Of a stretch of 64,000 nucleotides of DNA, positions 35,931 through 46,192 are shown piece by piece. This stretch comes from Acidimicrobiales bacterium (GTDB lineage: Bacteria > Actinomycetota > Acidimicrobiia > Acidimicrobiales > Aldehydirespiratoraceae), in NCBI GenBank assembly GCA_029263195.1, contig JAJCXX010000048.1, positions 1 through 64,000 on the forward strand, given 5' to 3'. The notes beneath the pieces are model-generated. The model did no database searches. It saw only the letters and a program-made list of their open reading frames with translations, and was not told the origin of the DNA. A program made the translations under genes and the position numbers. Every line of letters starts with the position of its first letter. Positions within the stretch are counted from its first letter, which is position 1.

Positions 35931-36340
35931 CCTGTGCGTCCGAGTTCGGGAGCGGACGATCCGCTGGTCTCAATGACCTTCGATGATCGACCCCACTTGA
36001 GGCGACGGGTGGCCCGACCGGCGCCCGCCACCAAAGAGATCGTCTTTATGAGCGGCGGGGCCATTGCCTTGTAGGTGAGTCGAGAGGCATTGTCGACGGT
36101 GGTCGTGATGCTCTCGGCCCGATCGATGATGCCGTCGACCCGACGCAGCTCGTCGCCGGCCTTGGCAACGGTGAAACGCAGGTCGTCGACCATGGGAAGG
36201 GTCGATCCGCGGAGCTCTTCGACGGTGAGGCGGAGCTCTCGCAGGGTGCGCACCAGCGACTGTATGGCGACCACCATCACCGCCACCATCACCAACGAAA
36301 CGGCGGTGACCACTATTGCTGCCAAATCGGACGCAGACAT
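35927..36340 (-). CDS. DUF948 membrane-anchored protein
   Basis: A 137-residue protein with one N-terminal membrane helix (IVVTAVSLVMVAVMVVAIQS) and a long coiled-coil-like region (VRTLRELRLTVEELRGST, then VAKAGDELRRVDGIIDRAE). This is the usual DUF948 layout, similar to general stress proteins of Firmicutes. The ATG at 36340 is preferred to an in-frame TTG 12 bases earlier, although neither has a strong ribosome site. Confidence 0.75.
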   Translation of the reverse strand: MSASDLAAIVVTAVSLVMVAVMVVAIQSLVRTLRELRLTVEELRGSTLPMVDDLRFTVAKAGDELRRVDGIIDRAESITTTVDNASRLTYKAMAPPLIKTISLVAGAGRATRRLKWGRSSKVIETSGSSAPELGRTG

Positions 36341-36384
36341 GGTGCCAGTCAAGCCGAACGAGTCGTCCGGAGTGGTGATGGTCT

Positions 36385-37677
36385 TCAGTCTCCCCTACCT
36401 GGCCAGGCGCTCTCCACATCGGCCTCGGCTCCGTGATCCGATGGCCGGTAGTAGACGTGTCCCTCCACCTCATCGGGCCTATGAGTCTGATCGGCCCAAC
36501 CCTCAGGCAGGTCGTGGGGGTATCGATATCCGACCCCATGACCGAGCCCGGTCGCCGCCTTGTAGTGGGAGTCGCGAAGATGGGCGGGCACGTCACCCGT
36601 GCCGGCCGACCGGGCATCTTCGAGCGCGGCGCCCAGAGCAGTTGTGACCCGATTGGATTTGGGTGCGGTGGCGAGATGAATCACGGCTTGTGCGAGATTG
36701 AGCTGAGCTTCCGGCAACCCCACGAACTCGACCGCTCGAGCCGCGGCATCGGCGATCAGGAGCGACTGAGGATCGGCCATGCCGACATCTTCGGACGCCA
36801 GGATCACCAGTCGGCGGGCGATGAATCGAGCATCCTCGCCGGCCTCGAGCATTCGGGCCAGCCAATACAGACCGGCATCGGCGTCGGAGCCTCGGATGCT
36901 CTTGATGAATGCGCTCGCCACATTGAAATGGCCATCGCGTCCGTATCTGACCGCCTTGGAGTCGACGGCGCCCTCGGCGTCGGCCAACGTGACATGGGTC
37001 GGGGTGCCCCGGCGGGCCGCCAGAGCAACGGCCACCTCGGTGCTCGTGAGCGCATGGCGACCATCGCCGCCGCTGCGCGATGCCATGTGCGCAACGGCAT
37101 CTTCGTCAGCCGAGGCTCCCTCCTCTTGGAGACCTCGGCGGATCAGCTCCGCTATGTGTTCGTCCTCGAGGGCACGGAGCCGGAACAGTGTTGACCTCGA
37201 CATAAGAGGAGGGTTCACCTCGAAGTGAGGATTCTCTGTGGTGGCTCCGACCAACACCAGCAGGCCTTCTTCGACTGCCGGTAGGAGCGTGTCCTGTTGT
37301 GCCTTGTTGAACCGGTGGACCTCGTCGAGGAACAGGATCGTGCCCACGCCGCGCTCGCCGAGGCGATGACGGGCCTGGGCGATGATCTCTCGCACGTCCT
37401 TCACCGACGCGGTTACCGCCGAGAGCTCCTCGAACACCTTTTCGGTCTGCGACGCGATCAGTCGGGCGAGGGTCGTCTTGCCGGTTCCGGGGGGTCCCCA
37501 GAGAATCACCGAGGAGAGCCGGTCGGATTCGATGAGGGTTCGCAGCGGGCGCCCCGGGGCCAGCAGGTGGGGTTGACCGACTATGTCGTCGAGCCTCTGA
37601 GGTCTGAGACGCGCCGCCAATGGCGACCGACTCTGGAGTCGGACGTCGGCGGCCGCTGCGAAGAGATCGTCAGTCAC
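36385..37677 (-). CDS. rarA: replication-associated recombination protein A
   Basis: AAA+ ATPase of the RarA/MgsA/WRNIP1 family that acts at stalled forks and gaps, 430 residues. The Walker A is [18 protein letters not shown], Walker B is [14 protein letters not shown], and sensor 1 is [13 protein letters not shown]. The C-terminal tetramerisation region ends [15 protein letters not shown], also typical. The start is GTG at 37677. Confidence 0.94.
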   Translation of the reverse strand: MTDDLFAAAADVRLQSRSPLAARLRPQRLDDIVGQPHLLAPGRPLRTLIESDRLSSVILWGPPGTGKTTLARLIASQTEKVFEELSAVTASVKDVREIIAQARHRLGERGVGTILFLDEVHRFNKAQQDTLLPAVEEGLLVLVGATTENPHFEVNPPLMSRSTLFRLRALEDEHIAELIRRGLQEEGASADEDAVAHMASRSGGDGRHALTSTEVAVALAARRGTPTHVTLADAEGAVDSKAVRYGRDGHFNVASAFIKSIRGSDADAGLYWLARMLEAGEDARFIARRLVILASEDVGMADPQSLLIADAAARAVEFVGLPEAQLNLAQAVIHLATAPKSNRVTTALGAALEDARSAGTGDVPAHLRDSHYKAATGLGHGVGYRYPHDLPEGWADQTHRPDEVEGHVYYRPSDHGAEADVESAWPGRGD

Positions 37678-37722
37678 GGATCGACCCTAGACCCTCTGGC
37701 AGCGGGGCCGCGACAGCGCGAT

Positions 37723-39480
37723 TCAGGTGCTGCTGGGAAGGACCCGTAGCCCGAGTTCTTCGAGCTGCGTTGAATCGAGTGGACCCGGCGCGTTGGTCAG
37801 CGGATCGGCGCCGGATTGAGTTTTCGGGAACGCGATCACCTCACGAATGTTCTCCTCACCGGCGAGCAGAGCGGTGAGTCGATCGATTCCGAAGGCAAAT
37901 CCGGCATGGGGCGGTGCTCCGTAGCGGAACGCGTCGAGAAGGAACCCGAACTTGGCCTGAGCCTCCTCGACCCCTATCCCCAGCAGTTCGAAGATGCGGG
38001 ATTGGATGTCGGCGCGATGGATTCTCACGCTGCCCGATCCGAGTTCCCATCCGTTGAGCACGAGATCGTAGGACTGCGACCGCACCTCGAGCAGCGCCTC
38101 GCCTCCGTCATCGAGGTGTTGCATGTCGTCGGGGTGCGGCATGGTGAAGGGGTGATGGGCGGGAACCGGGCTGCCGTCGTCGCCGATCGACTCGAACAAG
38201 GGGAAGTCGACGACCCACACGAACTTGAGGCCTCCCTCGCCCACCGGTAGGCGGCCCAGCGCCAGTCGCAGAAGGCCGAGAACTCGACGAACCATCGACC
38301 GCTTGTCGGCCACGAGGAAGACCATGTCGCCGGGCTCAGCGTCGAGAGCCGCTATTACGTCGGAGCCTTCCTGGGCCGATAGGAACTTGGCCACACCGGC
38401 ATCGAGCTTGGTGCTGCCGTCGTCGTCGATCACCCGCATCCATGCCAGACCCTTGGCCCCCCAATGCTTGCAGTCGTCGACCAAACCGTCGACCTGGTTG
38501 CGTGACAGGCTCTCGGCCCCGCCTGAAAGGCAGATTCCCTTCACACACTCGGCCTGGAAGACACGTGCCTCGGTGTCGGAGAACACGGGGGTGAGCTCCA
38601 CGAGTTCCATTCCGAACCGCATGTCGGGCTTGTCGTTGCCGAATCGCTCCATCGAGTCGAGCCACGAGATCTCGGGAATCTCGGCCGGTCGCTCGCCGGT
38701 GACCGCTTCGGACACATCGGCGACGGTTCTGGAGATGAACTCGAAGACGTCGTCCTGAGTGACGAAACTGGCCTCGGCATCGAGCTGCATGAACTCGAAT
38801 TGCCGGTCGGCTCTGAGGTCTTCGTCGCGTAGACAGCGGGCAATCTGGTAGTAGCGATCGAAGCCGCCGACCATGCAGAGCTGTTTGAACAGCTGAGGAC
38901 TCTGAGGCAGGGCGTAGAAGCTGCCGGGTTCCTTACGCGATGGAACCACGAAATCGCGCGCCCCTTCCGGCGTGGACGCAATCAGCATCGGGGTTTCGAT
39001 CTCGGTGAATCCCTGAGCTTCCATGGCCGACCGGATCGTAGAGTTGACGAGGGCGCGGGTGCGAAGGTTTCGCTGCATGCGCGCCTTGCGGAGATCGACG
39101 TACCTGTGTCGGAGACGGATGGTCTCGTCGACCCCGGTGCGCTCATCCATCGGGAATGGAGGCGGCTCGGCCTTCGAGAGGATCTCGACCGACTTCACGT
39201 CGACCTCGACCTCGCCGGTGGAGAGATCCGGATTGACCGTGCCCTCGGGCCGGGGCCTGACCTCGCCGGTCATGGAGACGACGTACTCGCTACGGAGATC
39301 GCGTGACCCGTCCACAACGCACTGCAGTACTCCGGTGTGGTCGCGAAGGTCGACGAACGCAAGGTGTTCGCCGTGTTCGCGCCGACGATCGACCCATCCA
39401 CAGACGGTAATCGTGCGACCGATGTCGGCAGCGCTGAGTTGGCCACACATATCGGTGCGCATGGCAGTTGAGAGATCCAT
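37723..39480 (-). CDS. aspS: aspartyl-tRNA synthetase
   Basis: Class IIb synthetase of 585 residues with an N-terminal OB-fold (TVCGWVDRRREHGEHLAF), the catalytic core and the bacterial GAD insertion. Motif 2 includes FDRYYQIARCLRDEDLRADR and motif 3 GFAFGIDRLTALL. Three in-frame ATGs lie close together (39483, 39480, 39462). 39480 is chosen because AGGA lies 6 bases upstream, although homology starts around MRTDMCGQLS at 39462. Whether it also charges tRNA-Asn depends on gatCAB, which is not in the window. Confidence 0.94.
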   Translation of the reverse strand: MDLSTAMRTDMCGQLSAADIGRTITVCGWVDRRREHGEHLAFVDLRDHTGVLQCVVDGSRDLRSEYVVSMTGEVRPRPEGTVNPDLSTGEVEVDVKSVEILSKAEPPPFPMDERTGVDETIRLRHRYVDLRKARMQRNLRTRALVNSTIRSAMEAQGFTEIETPMLIASTPEGARDFVVPSRKEPGSFYALPQSPQLFKQLCMVGGFDRYYQIARCLRDEDLRADRQFEFMQLDAEASFVTQDDVFEFISRTVADVSEAVTGERPAEIPEISWLDSMERFGNDKPDMRFGMELVELTPVFSDTEARVFQAECVKGICLSGGAESLSRNQVDGLVDDCKHWGAKGLAWMRVIDDDGSTKLDAGVAKFLSAQEGSDVIAALDAEPGDMVFLVADKRSMVRRVLGLLRLALGRLPVGEGGLKFVWVVDFPLFESIGDDGSPVPAHHPFTMPHPDDMQHLDDGGEALLEVRSQSYDLVLNGWELGSGSVRIHRADIQSRIFELLGIGVEEAQAKFGFLLDAFRYGAPPHAGFAFGIDRLTALLAGEENIREVIAFPKTQSGADPLTNAPGPLDSTQLEELGLRVLPSST

Positions 39481-39514
39481 CATCAGTCCTGTGTCGGGGA
39501 AGTCGGGTGCGGGT

Positions 39515-40792
39515 TCACACGCCGTTGTCTTGGAGAAGTCGCCTGATCTCACCGGCCAGAACGGCCAGGGGCACGCGGCGTTGGCCGGTGTCGCCGCGGA
39601 GGTCTCGCAGTGTCGCCTCGCCGCTGGCGATCTCGTCGTCGCCGATGATCACGGCGTAGGTTGCTCCGGACCGATCGGCGAGCTTCATCTGGGCTTTCAT
39701 CGAGCGTCCACCGTAGGCCCTGTCGGCTCCCAGGCCGACCCCACGAAGGCTCTCGCAGATCGTCAGTGCCGAGGAGCCACCGGCAACATCGACAACGAAC
39801 ACATCGACCGGCGAGGGTGCCGCCTCGAACGACTGCTCGGCATTGCAGGCGAGAAGAATTCGGTCGACCCCCAGGGCGAATCCGATGCCCGGCGTGTCGG
39901 GGCCACCAAGTGCCTCCACCAGACCGTCGTAGCGTCCGCCGCCACCGACCGCATTTTGTGACGCTTCAAGGGCGTCGGCGGCGAACTCGAAGGTCGTGCG
40001 GGTGTAGTAGTCGAGCCCGCGGACGAGCCTCGGTGAGATTTCATACTCGATGCCCAGGGCTTCGAGGCCCGACCTCACCTGTTGGAAGTGGGCGGCCGAC
40101 TCTTCACTCAGGAAGTCGACCATGAGGGGGGCCTCGTCGATGATCGTCTGGTCTTCGCGCCGCTTCGAGTCGAGCACCCGTAGAGGATTGCGTTCGAGAG
40201 TCACCTGGGACTGGGCCGACAATTCGGACCGACGGCTGTCGAGGTAGTCAGAGAGAGCCTTCAGATAGTCGGGCCGGCAGGCCGGGTCGCCCAAGCTGTT
40301 GAGTAGCAAACTCACCTTGGTCAGTCCGACCGCCTCGAAGAATCGCGAACCCAGCGCAATGACATCGACGTCGGCCTGGGGGTCGTCGGTGCCGAGCACC
40401 TCGACTCCGACCTGGGTGAACTGGCGATACCGTCCGGCTTGGGGTTGTTCGTATCGAAACTGGGGGCCGTCGTACCAGACCTTCCACGGTGGCACCGGCC
40501 GATGCTCGACATAGGCACGGCAGATGCTGGCCGTGAGTTCGGGGCGAAGTGCGAGGTGTTGAGGAGGATCACCCTTGTCGAAGAGGTCGAACATCTCTTT
40601 GGTGACGAGGTCGGTGGACTCCCCCACCCGCTTGAAGACCCCCATGTCCTCGAACATCGGTGACACGACCTCACCGAAGCCCCATTGCCCGGCCAGAACA
40701 GCGAACGCGTCGCTCAGGCTGCGACGCCGCGCCGACTCAGGCGGCAGGATGTCGCGGGTGCCCTTGGGGGCTCGGAATTTCGGTTCGGCCAC
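39515..40792 (-). CDS. hisS: histidyl-tRNA synthetase
   Basis: Class IIa synthetase of 425 residues. It opens FRAPKGTRDILPPES. Motif 2 is GPQFRYEQPQAGRYRQFTQV, the histidine-specific motif is GLDYYTRTTFEF, and motif 3 is GIGFALGVDRILLA. The anticodon-binding domain occupies about the last 95 residues. The start is GTG at 40792. hisS and aspS are adjacent, 34 bp apart, as in many bacteria. Confidence 0.95.
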   Translation of the reverse strand: MAEPKFRAPKGTRDILPPESARRRSLSDAFAVLAGQWGFGEVVSPMFEDMGVFKRVGESTDLVTKEMFDLFDKGDPPQHLALRPELTASICRAYVEHRPVPPWKVWYDGPQFRYEQPQAGRYRQFTQVGVEVLGTDDPQADVDVIALGSRFFEAVGLTKVSLLLNSLGDPACRPDYLKALSDYLDSRRSELSAQSQVTLERNPLRVLDSKRREDQTIIDEAPLMVDFLSEESAAHFQQVRSGLEALGIEYEISPRLVRGLDYYTRTTFEFAADALEASQNAVGGGGRYDGLVEALGGPDTPGIGFALGVDRILLACNAEQSFEAAPSPVDVFVVDVAGGSSALTICESLRGVGLGADRAYGGRSMKAQMKLADRSGATYAVIIGDDEIASGEATLRDLRGDTGQRRVPLAVLAGEIRRLLQDNGV

Positions 40793-40843
40793 GACGATTC
40801 AGGCTAGCGCCCGCTTGGGCCAGGCAGCTTCCAATTGGGTGCG

Positions 40844-43072
40844 TCAGGTCCCGCCGGGAACGACGCGGTAGGCGTCGTAGACCGACTCGATGGCCAGCAG
40901 CGACGACAGCACCGAATCGAGCTGGCTCACGTCGGCCAGTTCGAATTCGAATCGCATCTTCGCGATGCGATCGTCGCCAGTCTCGATCTCGGCGCTCAGG
41001 ATGTCGAGAGCGTGATCGGTCAGCACACCCGAGACGTCGAGCAGCAACGACACGCGGTCGAGCGCACGCAGCTCGATGGTGGTGGCGAACTGGCCTTCGT
41101 GGTCGGCGTCCCACTCGACCTCGATGAGCCGGTCGGGCTGACCTTCGGACAATGCGGTGGCGTTGATGCAGTCGGCTCGGTGAACCGACACGCCGCGGCC
41201 TCGGGTGACGAACCCGACGATCTCGTCGGGGGGCACCGGTGAGCAACACCGCGACAGCCGAATCATGATGTCGTCGAGCCCCTCGACGTGCACCCCACCG
41301 GTGTGGTGCCCTTTGCGTCGGCTCCCCTGCCTCCGGCCGATGGTGGTGGGCAGACGATCAAGTTCGGTTTCGGTCGAGTTCTCCCGACTGACCTCACCGG
41401 CGATCCGATCGGCGACCGAACTGCAGGAGACGTGGCCCTCGCCGATTGCTGCATACAAGGAGTCGTCGTCGGCGTAATTGAGGTGTTCTCCCACCTCGCG
41501 AAGTACCGGCAGCTTGAGGATTCGTCTTGCCGGCAGCCCTTCCCGGCGAAGGGCCTGAATCAGCTCTTCGCGGCCGTGCTCGATCGCGTCTTCTCGGCGT
41601 TCACGGGAGTACCACTGCTTGATCTTGTTGGAGGCCCTTCGACTGGCGACGAACTTGAGCCAGTCGCGGCTGGGACCAGCACCCTCGACCTTTGAGGTGA
41701 AGACCTCCACGGAGTCACCCGAGGTGAGCCTGGTGCTCAGGGGAACCAGTTGGCCGTTGACCTTGGCACCGATGCAGGAGTGACCAACGTCGGTGTGAAT
41801 GGCATAGGCGAAGTCGACCGAGGTCGCACCGACCGGCAGCTCTATGACCTTGCCCTTCGGGGTGAAGATGTAGACCTCTTCCTGGTCGAGATCGAACTTG
41901 AGGTTCGACATGAACTCGGAGGGGTCGGATGTTTCCTGTTGCCACTCGACGATCCGGTTGAGCCAAGCCATTTCTCCCTTGGGTTGGCCCTGCTTGTATT
42001 CCCAATGAGCGGCGACGCCGAACTCGGCCCGATTGTTCATCTCGCTGGTGCGGATCTGCACCTCCAGCGACTTGCCCTGTGGTCCGATCACCGTCGTGTG
42101 CAGCGACTGGTAGAGGTTGAACTTGGGCATCGCTATGTAGTCCTTGAATCGGCCCTGCACCGGCCGCCAGGTGGCATGGATCGAGCCCAGTGCGGCGTAG
42201 CAGTCACGCACCGAGTCGACGATCACCCTGACCCCCACCAGATCGAATATCTCTTCGAAGGAGCGGTCCTTGACCACCATCTTTTCGTAGATCGACCACA
42301 GATGTTTCGGGCGTCCCTGTATCTCTGCGACGATTCCGAGTTCGTCCAGACGCCCCTGCACGTCGCCCAGAACCTGCTCGAGATAGATGTCCCGTTCCGG
42401 GGCGCGCTGTTGGATCATCTGGTCGATCTCGGCATAGCGCCTCGGATACAGCGCCGCGAACGAGAGATCCTCGAGCTGCTGCTTCATGTCGGACATGCCG
42501 AGACGATGAGCGAGCGGGGCGTAGACATCGAGCGTCTCGCGAGCGACACGCTCCTGCTTGAACGTCGGCATTCCGGCGACGGTGCGGAGATTGTGGAGGC
42601 GGTCGGCCAGCTTGATGATCAGCACCCGAAGGTCCTGAGCAATGGCGACGATCATCTTTCTCATCGACGCGGCCTGCTGCTGCTCCTTGCTGTCGTAGCG
42701 GACCCGCTCGAGCTTGGTGACCCCATCGACGATGTCGGTGAGGTCCTGGCCGAACCGATCCTTGAGATCGTCGAGGCTCACTTCGGTGTCCTCGACCGAA
42801 TCGTGGAGCAGCGCCCCGGCCACGGTGATGTCGTCGAGTCCCTGCCGGGCGATGATGGTGGCCACGGCCACCGGATGCCGGATGTAGGGCTCCCCCGATT
42901 TCCTGGTCTGACCCTGGTGGGCCTTGGCGGCGAGGGCGAATGCATCTTCGATGAGCGTGGTGTCGCTCTTGGGGTGTCGCTCGGTGTAAACCTCGATCAG
43001 TTCGGCGATCTCTGCCGCCGACGGCCGGTTGAGCGACCGACGCCATGGCAACACGCGGGTGACGGTCGCCAT
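40844..43072 (-). CDS. rel: (p)ppGpp synthetase/hydrolase Rel
   Basis: Long RelA/SpoT homologue of 742 residues controlling the stringent response. Domains in order: HD hydrolase (about 40-190, with LLHDSVEDTEVSLDDL), synthetase (about 235-350, with GVRVIVDSVRDCYAALGSIH), TGS (about 395-455, IFTPKGKVIELPVGA), a helical linker with a conserved-cysteine segment (LSRCCSPVPPDEIVGFVTRG) and a C-terminal ACT domain. The intact HD residues suggest a bifunctional enzyme. The ATG directly follows the apt stop with no gap, and the order secD-secF-apt-rel is standard for actinobacteria. Confidence 0.96.
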   Translation of the reverse strand: MATVTRVLPWRRSLNRPSAAEIAELIEVYTERHPKSDTTLIEDAFALAAKAHQGQTRKSGEPYIRHPVAVATIIARQGLDDITVAGALLHDSVEDTEVSLDDLKDRFGQDLTDIVDGVTKLERVRYDSKEQQQAASMRKMIVAIAQDLRVLIIKLADRLHNLRTVAGMPTFKQERVARETLDVYAPLAHRLGMSDMKQQLEDLSFAALYPRRYAEIDQMIQQRAPERDIYLEQVLGDVQGRLDELGIVAEIQGRPKHLWSIYEKMVVKDRSFEEIFDLVGVRVIVDSVRDCYAALGSIHATWRPVQGRFKDYIAMPKFNLYQSLHTTVIGPQGKSLEVQIRTSEMNNRAEFGVAAHWEYKQGQPKGEMAWLNRIVEWQQETSDPSEFMSNLKFDLDQEEVYIFTPKGKVIELPVGATSVDFAYAIHTDVGHSCIGAKVNGQLVPLSTRLTSGDSVEVFTSKVEGAGPSRDWLKFVASRRASNKIKQWYSRERREDAIEHGREELIQALRREGLPARRILKLPVLREVGEHLNYADDDSLYAAIGEGHVSCSSVADRIAGEVSRENSTETELDRLPTTIGRRQGSRRKGHHTGGVHVEGLDDIMIRLSRCCSPVPPDEIVGFVTRGRGVSVHRADCINATALSEGQPDRLIEVEWDADHEGQFATTIELRALDRVSLLLDVSGVLTDHALDILSAEIETGDDRIAKMRFEFELADVSQLDSVLSSLLAIESVYDAYRVVPGGT

Positions 43073-43642
43073 TCAGCTCTCCTCTCGAGGGTCTGGCGCC
43101 GAAACGGAGATCACAGAGTGAACGCGATGCCCTGAAAGGCGCTCTCGGCCTTCCAGAAACGACAACTCGATCAGAAACCCGAAGCCGAGCAGCTCGACAC
43201 CCAGGGCCTGCACCAATTGGGAGGTGGCCAAGGCGGTGCCCCCGGTGGCGAGGACATCATCGATGATCACGACGTTGCTTCCGGGTGCCATCGATTCGGT
43301 GTGCATCTCGAGTGAATCGGTGCCGTACTCCAGGCCATAGGTTTGTGCGATGGTCGCCGACGGCAACTTGCCGGCCTTTCTCGCCGGCACGAATCCTGCG
43401 CCCAATGCGCGAGCCATCGGTGCGGCGAGAATGAAACCGCGGGCCTCGGTGCCCACGACGTAGTCGACCGACCGCCCCCGCCACGGGTCGGTCATGGCCT
43501 CGATCGCAGCGCTGAACGCATCTCGATCGGCGAGCAGCGGCGTGATGTCCTTGTAGACGATTCCCGGAGTCGGAAAATCGGGGACGTCGCGAATGAATCC
43601 TTCGATGCCAGTGACGGTGCGACGGGCGGATCCTTCGACCAT
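43073..43642 (-). CDS. apt: adenine phosphoribosyltransferase
   Basis: Purine salvage enzyme, 189 residues, converting adenine and PRPP to AMP. The family start IRDVPDFPTPGIVYKDITPL is present, and the PRPP loop is VVIIDDVLATGGTALATS. The ATG at 43642 was chosen as the first Met after secF; the frame is open further upstream without homology. Confidence 0.94.
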   Translation of the reverse strand: MVEGSARRTVTGIEGFIRDVPDFPTPGIVYKDITPLLADRDAFSAAIEAMTDPWRGRSVDYVVGTEARGFILAAPMARALGAGFVPARKAGKLPSATIAQTYGLEYGTDSLEMHTESMAPGSNVVIIDDVLATGGTALATSQLVQALGVELLGFGFLIELSFLEGRERLSGHRVHSVISVSAPDPREES

Positions 43643-43661
43643 GCCTGTCACGGTATCCGAC

Positions 43662-44792
43662 TCAGCGCTTCTTCTTTTTCTTCTTGCGCGGCCTCGGAGG
43701 AGCGCCTCCGGGGCGAGCAACCGGCGTCGTTCGTGCCGGGCGCTTACGAGCCGGGCCCGATCCCACGGGAGCGGTCGTGACCGGGTTTCGGCCCGAGAGC
43801 ATGGATCGATCTTCTTCGGTTACCACCCTGGTCGAGTCACTATGACCGCTACGGGCCTCCACACGTGAGCGAATGGCTCGATACTCGGTTTCACGTTCCT
43901 TCATCCGGGCGACCAATTGGGTGGCAACGAAGATCGACGAGTAGGAGCCGACGAAGATGCCGATGGCGAGAGCTATGGCGAATTCCCGAAGGGTGGGTGC
44001 ACCGAAGAACACCGAGCCGATGAAGAGCATCGACATCACTGGAAGAACCGAGGTGATCGACGTGTTGATCGACCGCATCAACACCTGGTTGAGCGACAGA
44101 TTCATCATCTCTGTGTAGGTGTAGCGCCCCGTGCCCGTGAGCCGGGCCGCGTTGTCGCGAACCTTGTCGTAGACCACGATCGTGTCGTAGAGCGAGTAGC
44201 CCATGATCGTGAGGAAGGCGATCACGGTGGCCGGAGTGACGTCGAACTGGAAGATGGCGTAGAAGCCCACCGAAATCATGATGTCGTGGACCACTGCCAC
44301 CAGGGCGCCGACTGCCATCTTCCACTCGAGTCTGACCGAGATGTAGACCGCGACTATCAGGAAGAACCAAATCAGAGCGGTCTGCGCCTTGGCTGTGATT
44401 CGATCACCCCAGGAGGGGCCGACCGTGGTGACGCTCACATCGTTGGGTTCGACGCCCGCCAGATCAGCCAGGACCTGCTGAACTTCGGCAACGCTGTCGG
44501 GGTCCTCGATCGACGAACGCACTCTGATGGTGTCGCCACCAACGGTCTGCACGGTGGCAGAACCGGCGGATGTGCCGGTGACGGCCGACCGTGCATCAGA
44601 GACCGAAACACCCGGAGCATCGACCTCCCAGGAGGTGCCTCCGACGAACTCGATACTGAGGTTGAGTCCGCTGATCAACAGCGCAACGATGCTGACCAGC
44701 ACCAACACCGCGGATGCGATGCTGGCTTGCTTCCAGAGTTTCGGGAAATCGAAGCGATTGTCGCCGCGGTAGAGATCGCGCCAGATGCTCAT
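43662..44792 (-). CDS. secF: protein translocase subunit SecF
   Basis: Inner-membrane partner of SecD that uses the proton gradient to help secretion, 376 residues. The first helix is followed by the periplasmic region with LSIEFVGGTSWEV. The last five helices include IAFLTIMGYSLYDTIVVYDK with the conserved YSLYDTIVVYD. After the final helix comes a cytoplasmic tail of about 80 residues rich in Lys, Arg and Pro, ending in KKKKKKR. The ATG overlaps the secD stop as ATGA. Confidence 0.95.
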   Translation of the reverse strand: MSIWRDLYRGDNRFDFPKLWKQASIASAVLVLVSIVALLISGLNLSIEFVGGTSWEVDAPGVSVSDARSAVTGTSAGSATVQTVGGDTIRVRSSIEDPDSVAEVQQVLADLAGVEPNDVSVTTVGPSWGDRITAKAQTALIWFFLIVAVYISVRLEWKMAVGALVAVVHDIMISVGFYAIFQFDVTPATVIAFLTIMGYSLYDTIVVYDKVRDNAARLTGTGRYTYTEMMNLSLNQVLMRSINTSITSVLPVMSMLFIGSVFFGAPTLREFAIALAIGIFVGSYSSIFVATQLVARMKERETEYRAIRSRVEARSGHSDSTRVVTEEDRSMLSGRNPVTTAPVGSGPARKRPARTTPVARPGGAPPRPRKKKKKKR

Positions 44793-46192
44793 GATTTGAC
44801 CTCCTCATAGGCGGGGATACCGAATCTGGACTGATGGTCGTAGAGACCGGTTCGTGCGGCCAGCAGTCGGATCATCGGCCCCATGAAGAAGTAGGTGGCC
44901 ACGAGATCGAGGATGGTGGCGAGCCCGAGATAGAGCGCGAAGCCCTTCACCGAGCCAACCGTCAGGAAGTAGAGCACACCGGCCGCGATGAGGCTGGCGA
45001 CATCGGCTTTGACGATCGTGGAGTAGGCAATCGGGAAGGCCCGATCGACCGCCGACCGGATGGTTCGCCCGCCTCTCACGTCTTCCTTCAGGTTTTCGAA
45101 ATAGACCACGTTGGAGTCGACCGACAGCCCGACCGAGACGATCAGTCCGGTGACCCCGGCCAGCGTGAGCGCCAGACCTTGGGTTGAGCCGAGATAGGAG
45201 ATGATCGTCCACAACATCGATCCGGACACGACCAGACTGAGAATCGCGACGATGCCCATGAGGCGGTAGTAGGCGACGAGGTAGATCGCCACCAGGACCA
45301 GACCAATGAGACCGGAGATGATTCCCGCCCGCAGGGCGTCGGACCCCAAGGTGGACGACACGACCCGGCTCTGCTGGGCTTCGAGTTCGAGAGGAAGGGC
45401 ACCGAAGCGGAGAACCAACGCCAGATCCCGGGCGCTGGACTCGTCGAACGAACCGGAGATGGTGATGCCGCTCCGCTCGAAATTCGAGGTCTGAACGTTG
45501 GGGGCGCTCGCCACCTTTCCGTCTATTTCGATGGCGATCCGGCCGGTGGGGCATTCGATGGTGCGGTTGAAGCACTGGGTCGCGAGATTGTTGAAGTCGT
45601 CGATCCCAGGCGAACCCGATTTGAACGTGGGTGCCACAATCCAGCCTTGCGAACCGTTGAACTGAGCGGTGGCTGATTCCAAGGCGTCGCCGATGAGCCG
45701 CTTACCCGGCTCGGACACCTGATCGAGAATGAGGGGAGCCGGGCCGAGAGACAGCCGTTCGGTTCCACCATCAGGGGCCTCGAGGTCGAGCACCGACGAC
45801 TCGGCCGCGGTGGCCTCAGGGGTGATTTCGCCTTCGATGACCCTCGATGAGTTTATTACCGGCCGAAAGCGAAGTTCGGCGGTCTGGCCCACCAACTCGA
45901 GGGCGCGTGCCTGATCGTCGACACCCGGGATCTGAACGAGAATCGTCTTTCCGTCACGGGTTATCTCGGGCTCGGCCACACCGAGGCCGTCGACGCGGCT
46001 GCGGATGATATCGACCGCTTCGTCGAGGGCTCCGGCATCGATGTCACCCGAGTCGACCGGCTCGAGCACCACCGATACGCCACCTTGCAGATCCAGGCCG
46101 AGCAATGGCTCGTTCCCGCCAACGAACGTGTAGACGATGCCTGCGATTGAGAGCAGGCTGATGCCCAACGCGTAGGTAAGTTGCCGACCCAT
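44789..46192 (-). CDS. secD: protein translocase subunit SecD
   Basis: Inner-membrane translocase accessory, 467 residues. The N-terminal helix is followed by LLGLDLQGGVSVVLEPV and the P1 region; the end of P1 shows ISGSFDESSARDLALVLRFG with the GALPLELE motif. The six-helix bundle includes VGLSVDSNVVYFENLKEDVR, with the conserved aspartate that carries protons. The ATG shares one base with the yajC stop. Confidence 0.96.
   Translation of the reverse strand: MGRQLTYALGISLLSIAGIVYTFVGGNEPLLGLDLQGGVSVVLEPVDSGDIDAGALDEAVDIIRSRVDGLGVAEPEITRDGKTILVQIPGVDDQARALELVGQTAELRFRPVINSSRVIEGEITPEATAAESSVLDLEAPDGGTERLSLGPAPLILDQVSEPGKRLIGDALESATAQFNGSQGWIVAPTFKSGSPGIDDFNNLATQCFNRTIECPTGRIAIEIDGKVASAPNVQTSNFERSGITISGSFDESSARDLALVLRFGALPLELEAQQSRVVSSTLGSDALRAGIISGLIGLVLVAIYLVAYYRLMGIVAILSLVVSGSMLWTIISYLGSTQGLALTLAGVTGLIVSVGLSVDSNVVYFENLKEDVRGGRTIRSAVDRAFPIAYSTIVKADVASLIAAGVLYFLTVGSVKGFALYLGLATILDLVATYFFMGPMIRLLAARTGLYDHQSRFGIPAYEEVKS

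Noticed and set aside
41750-43135. Long plus-strand frame antisense to rel
   Set aside because: No recognisable domain, and it mirrors the rel gene throughout.
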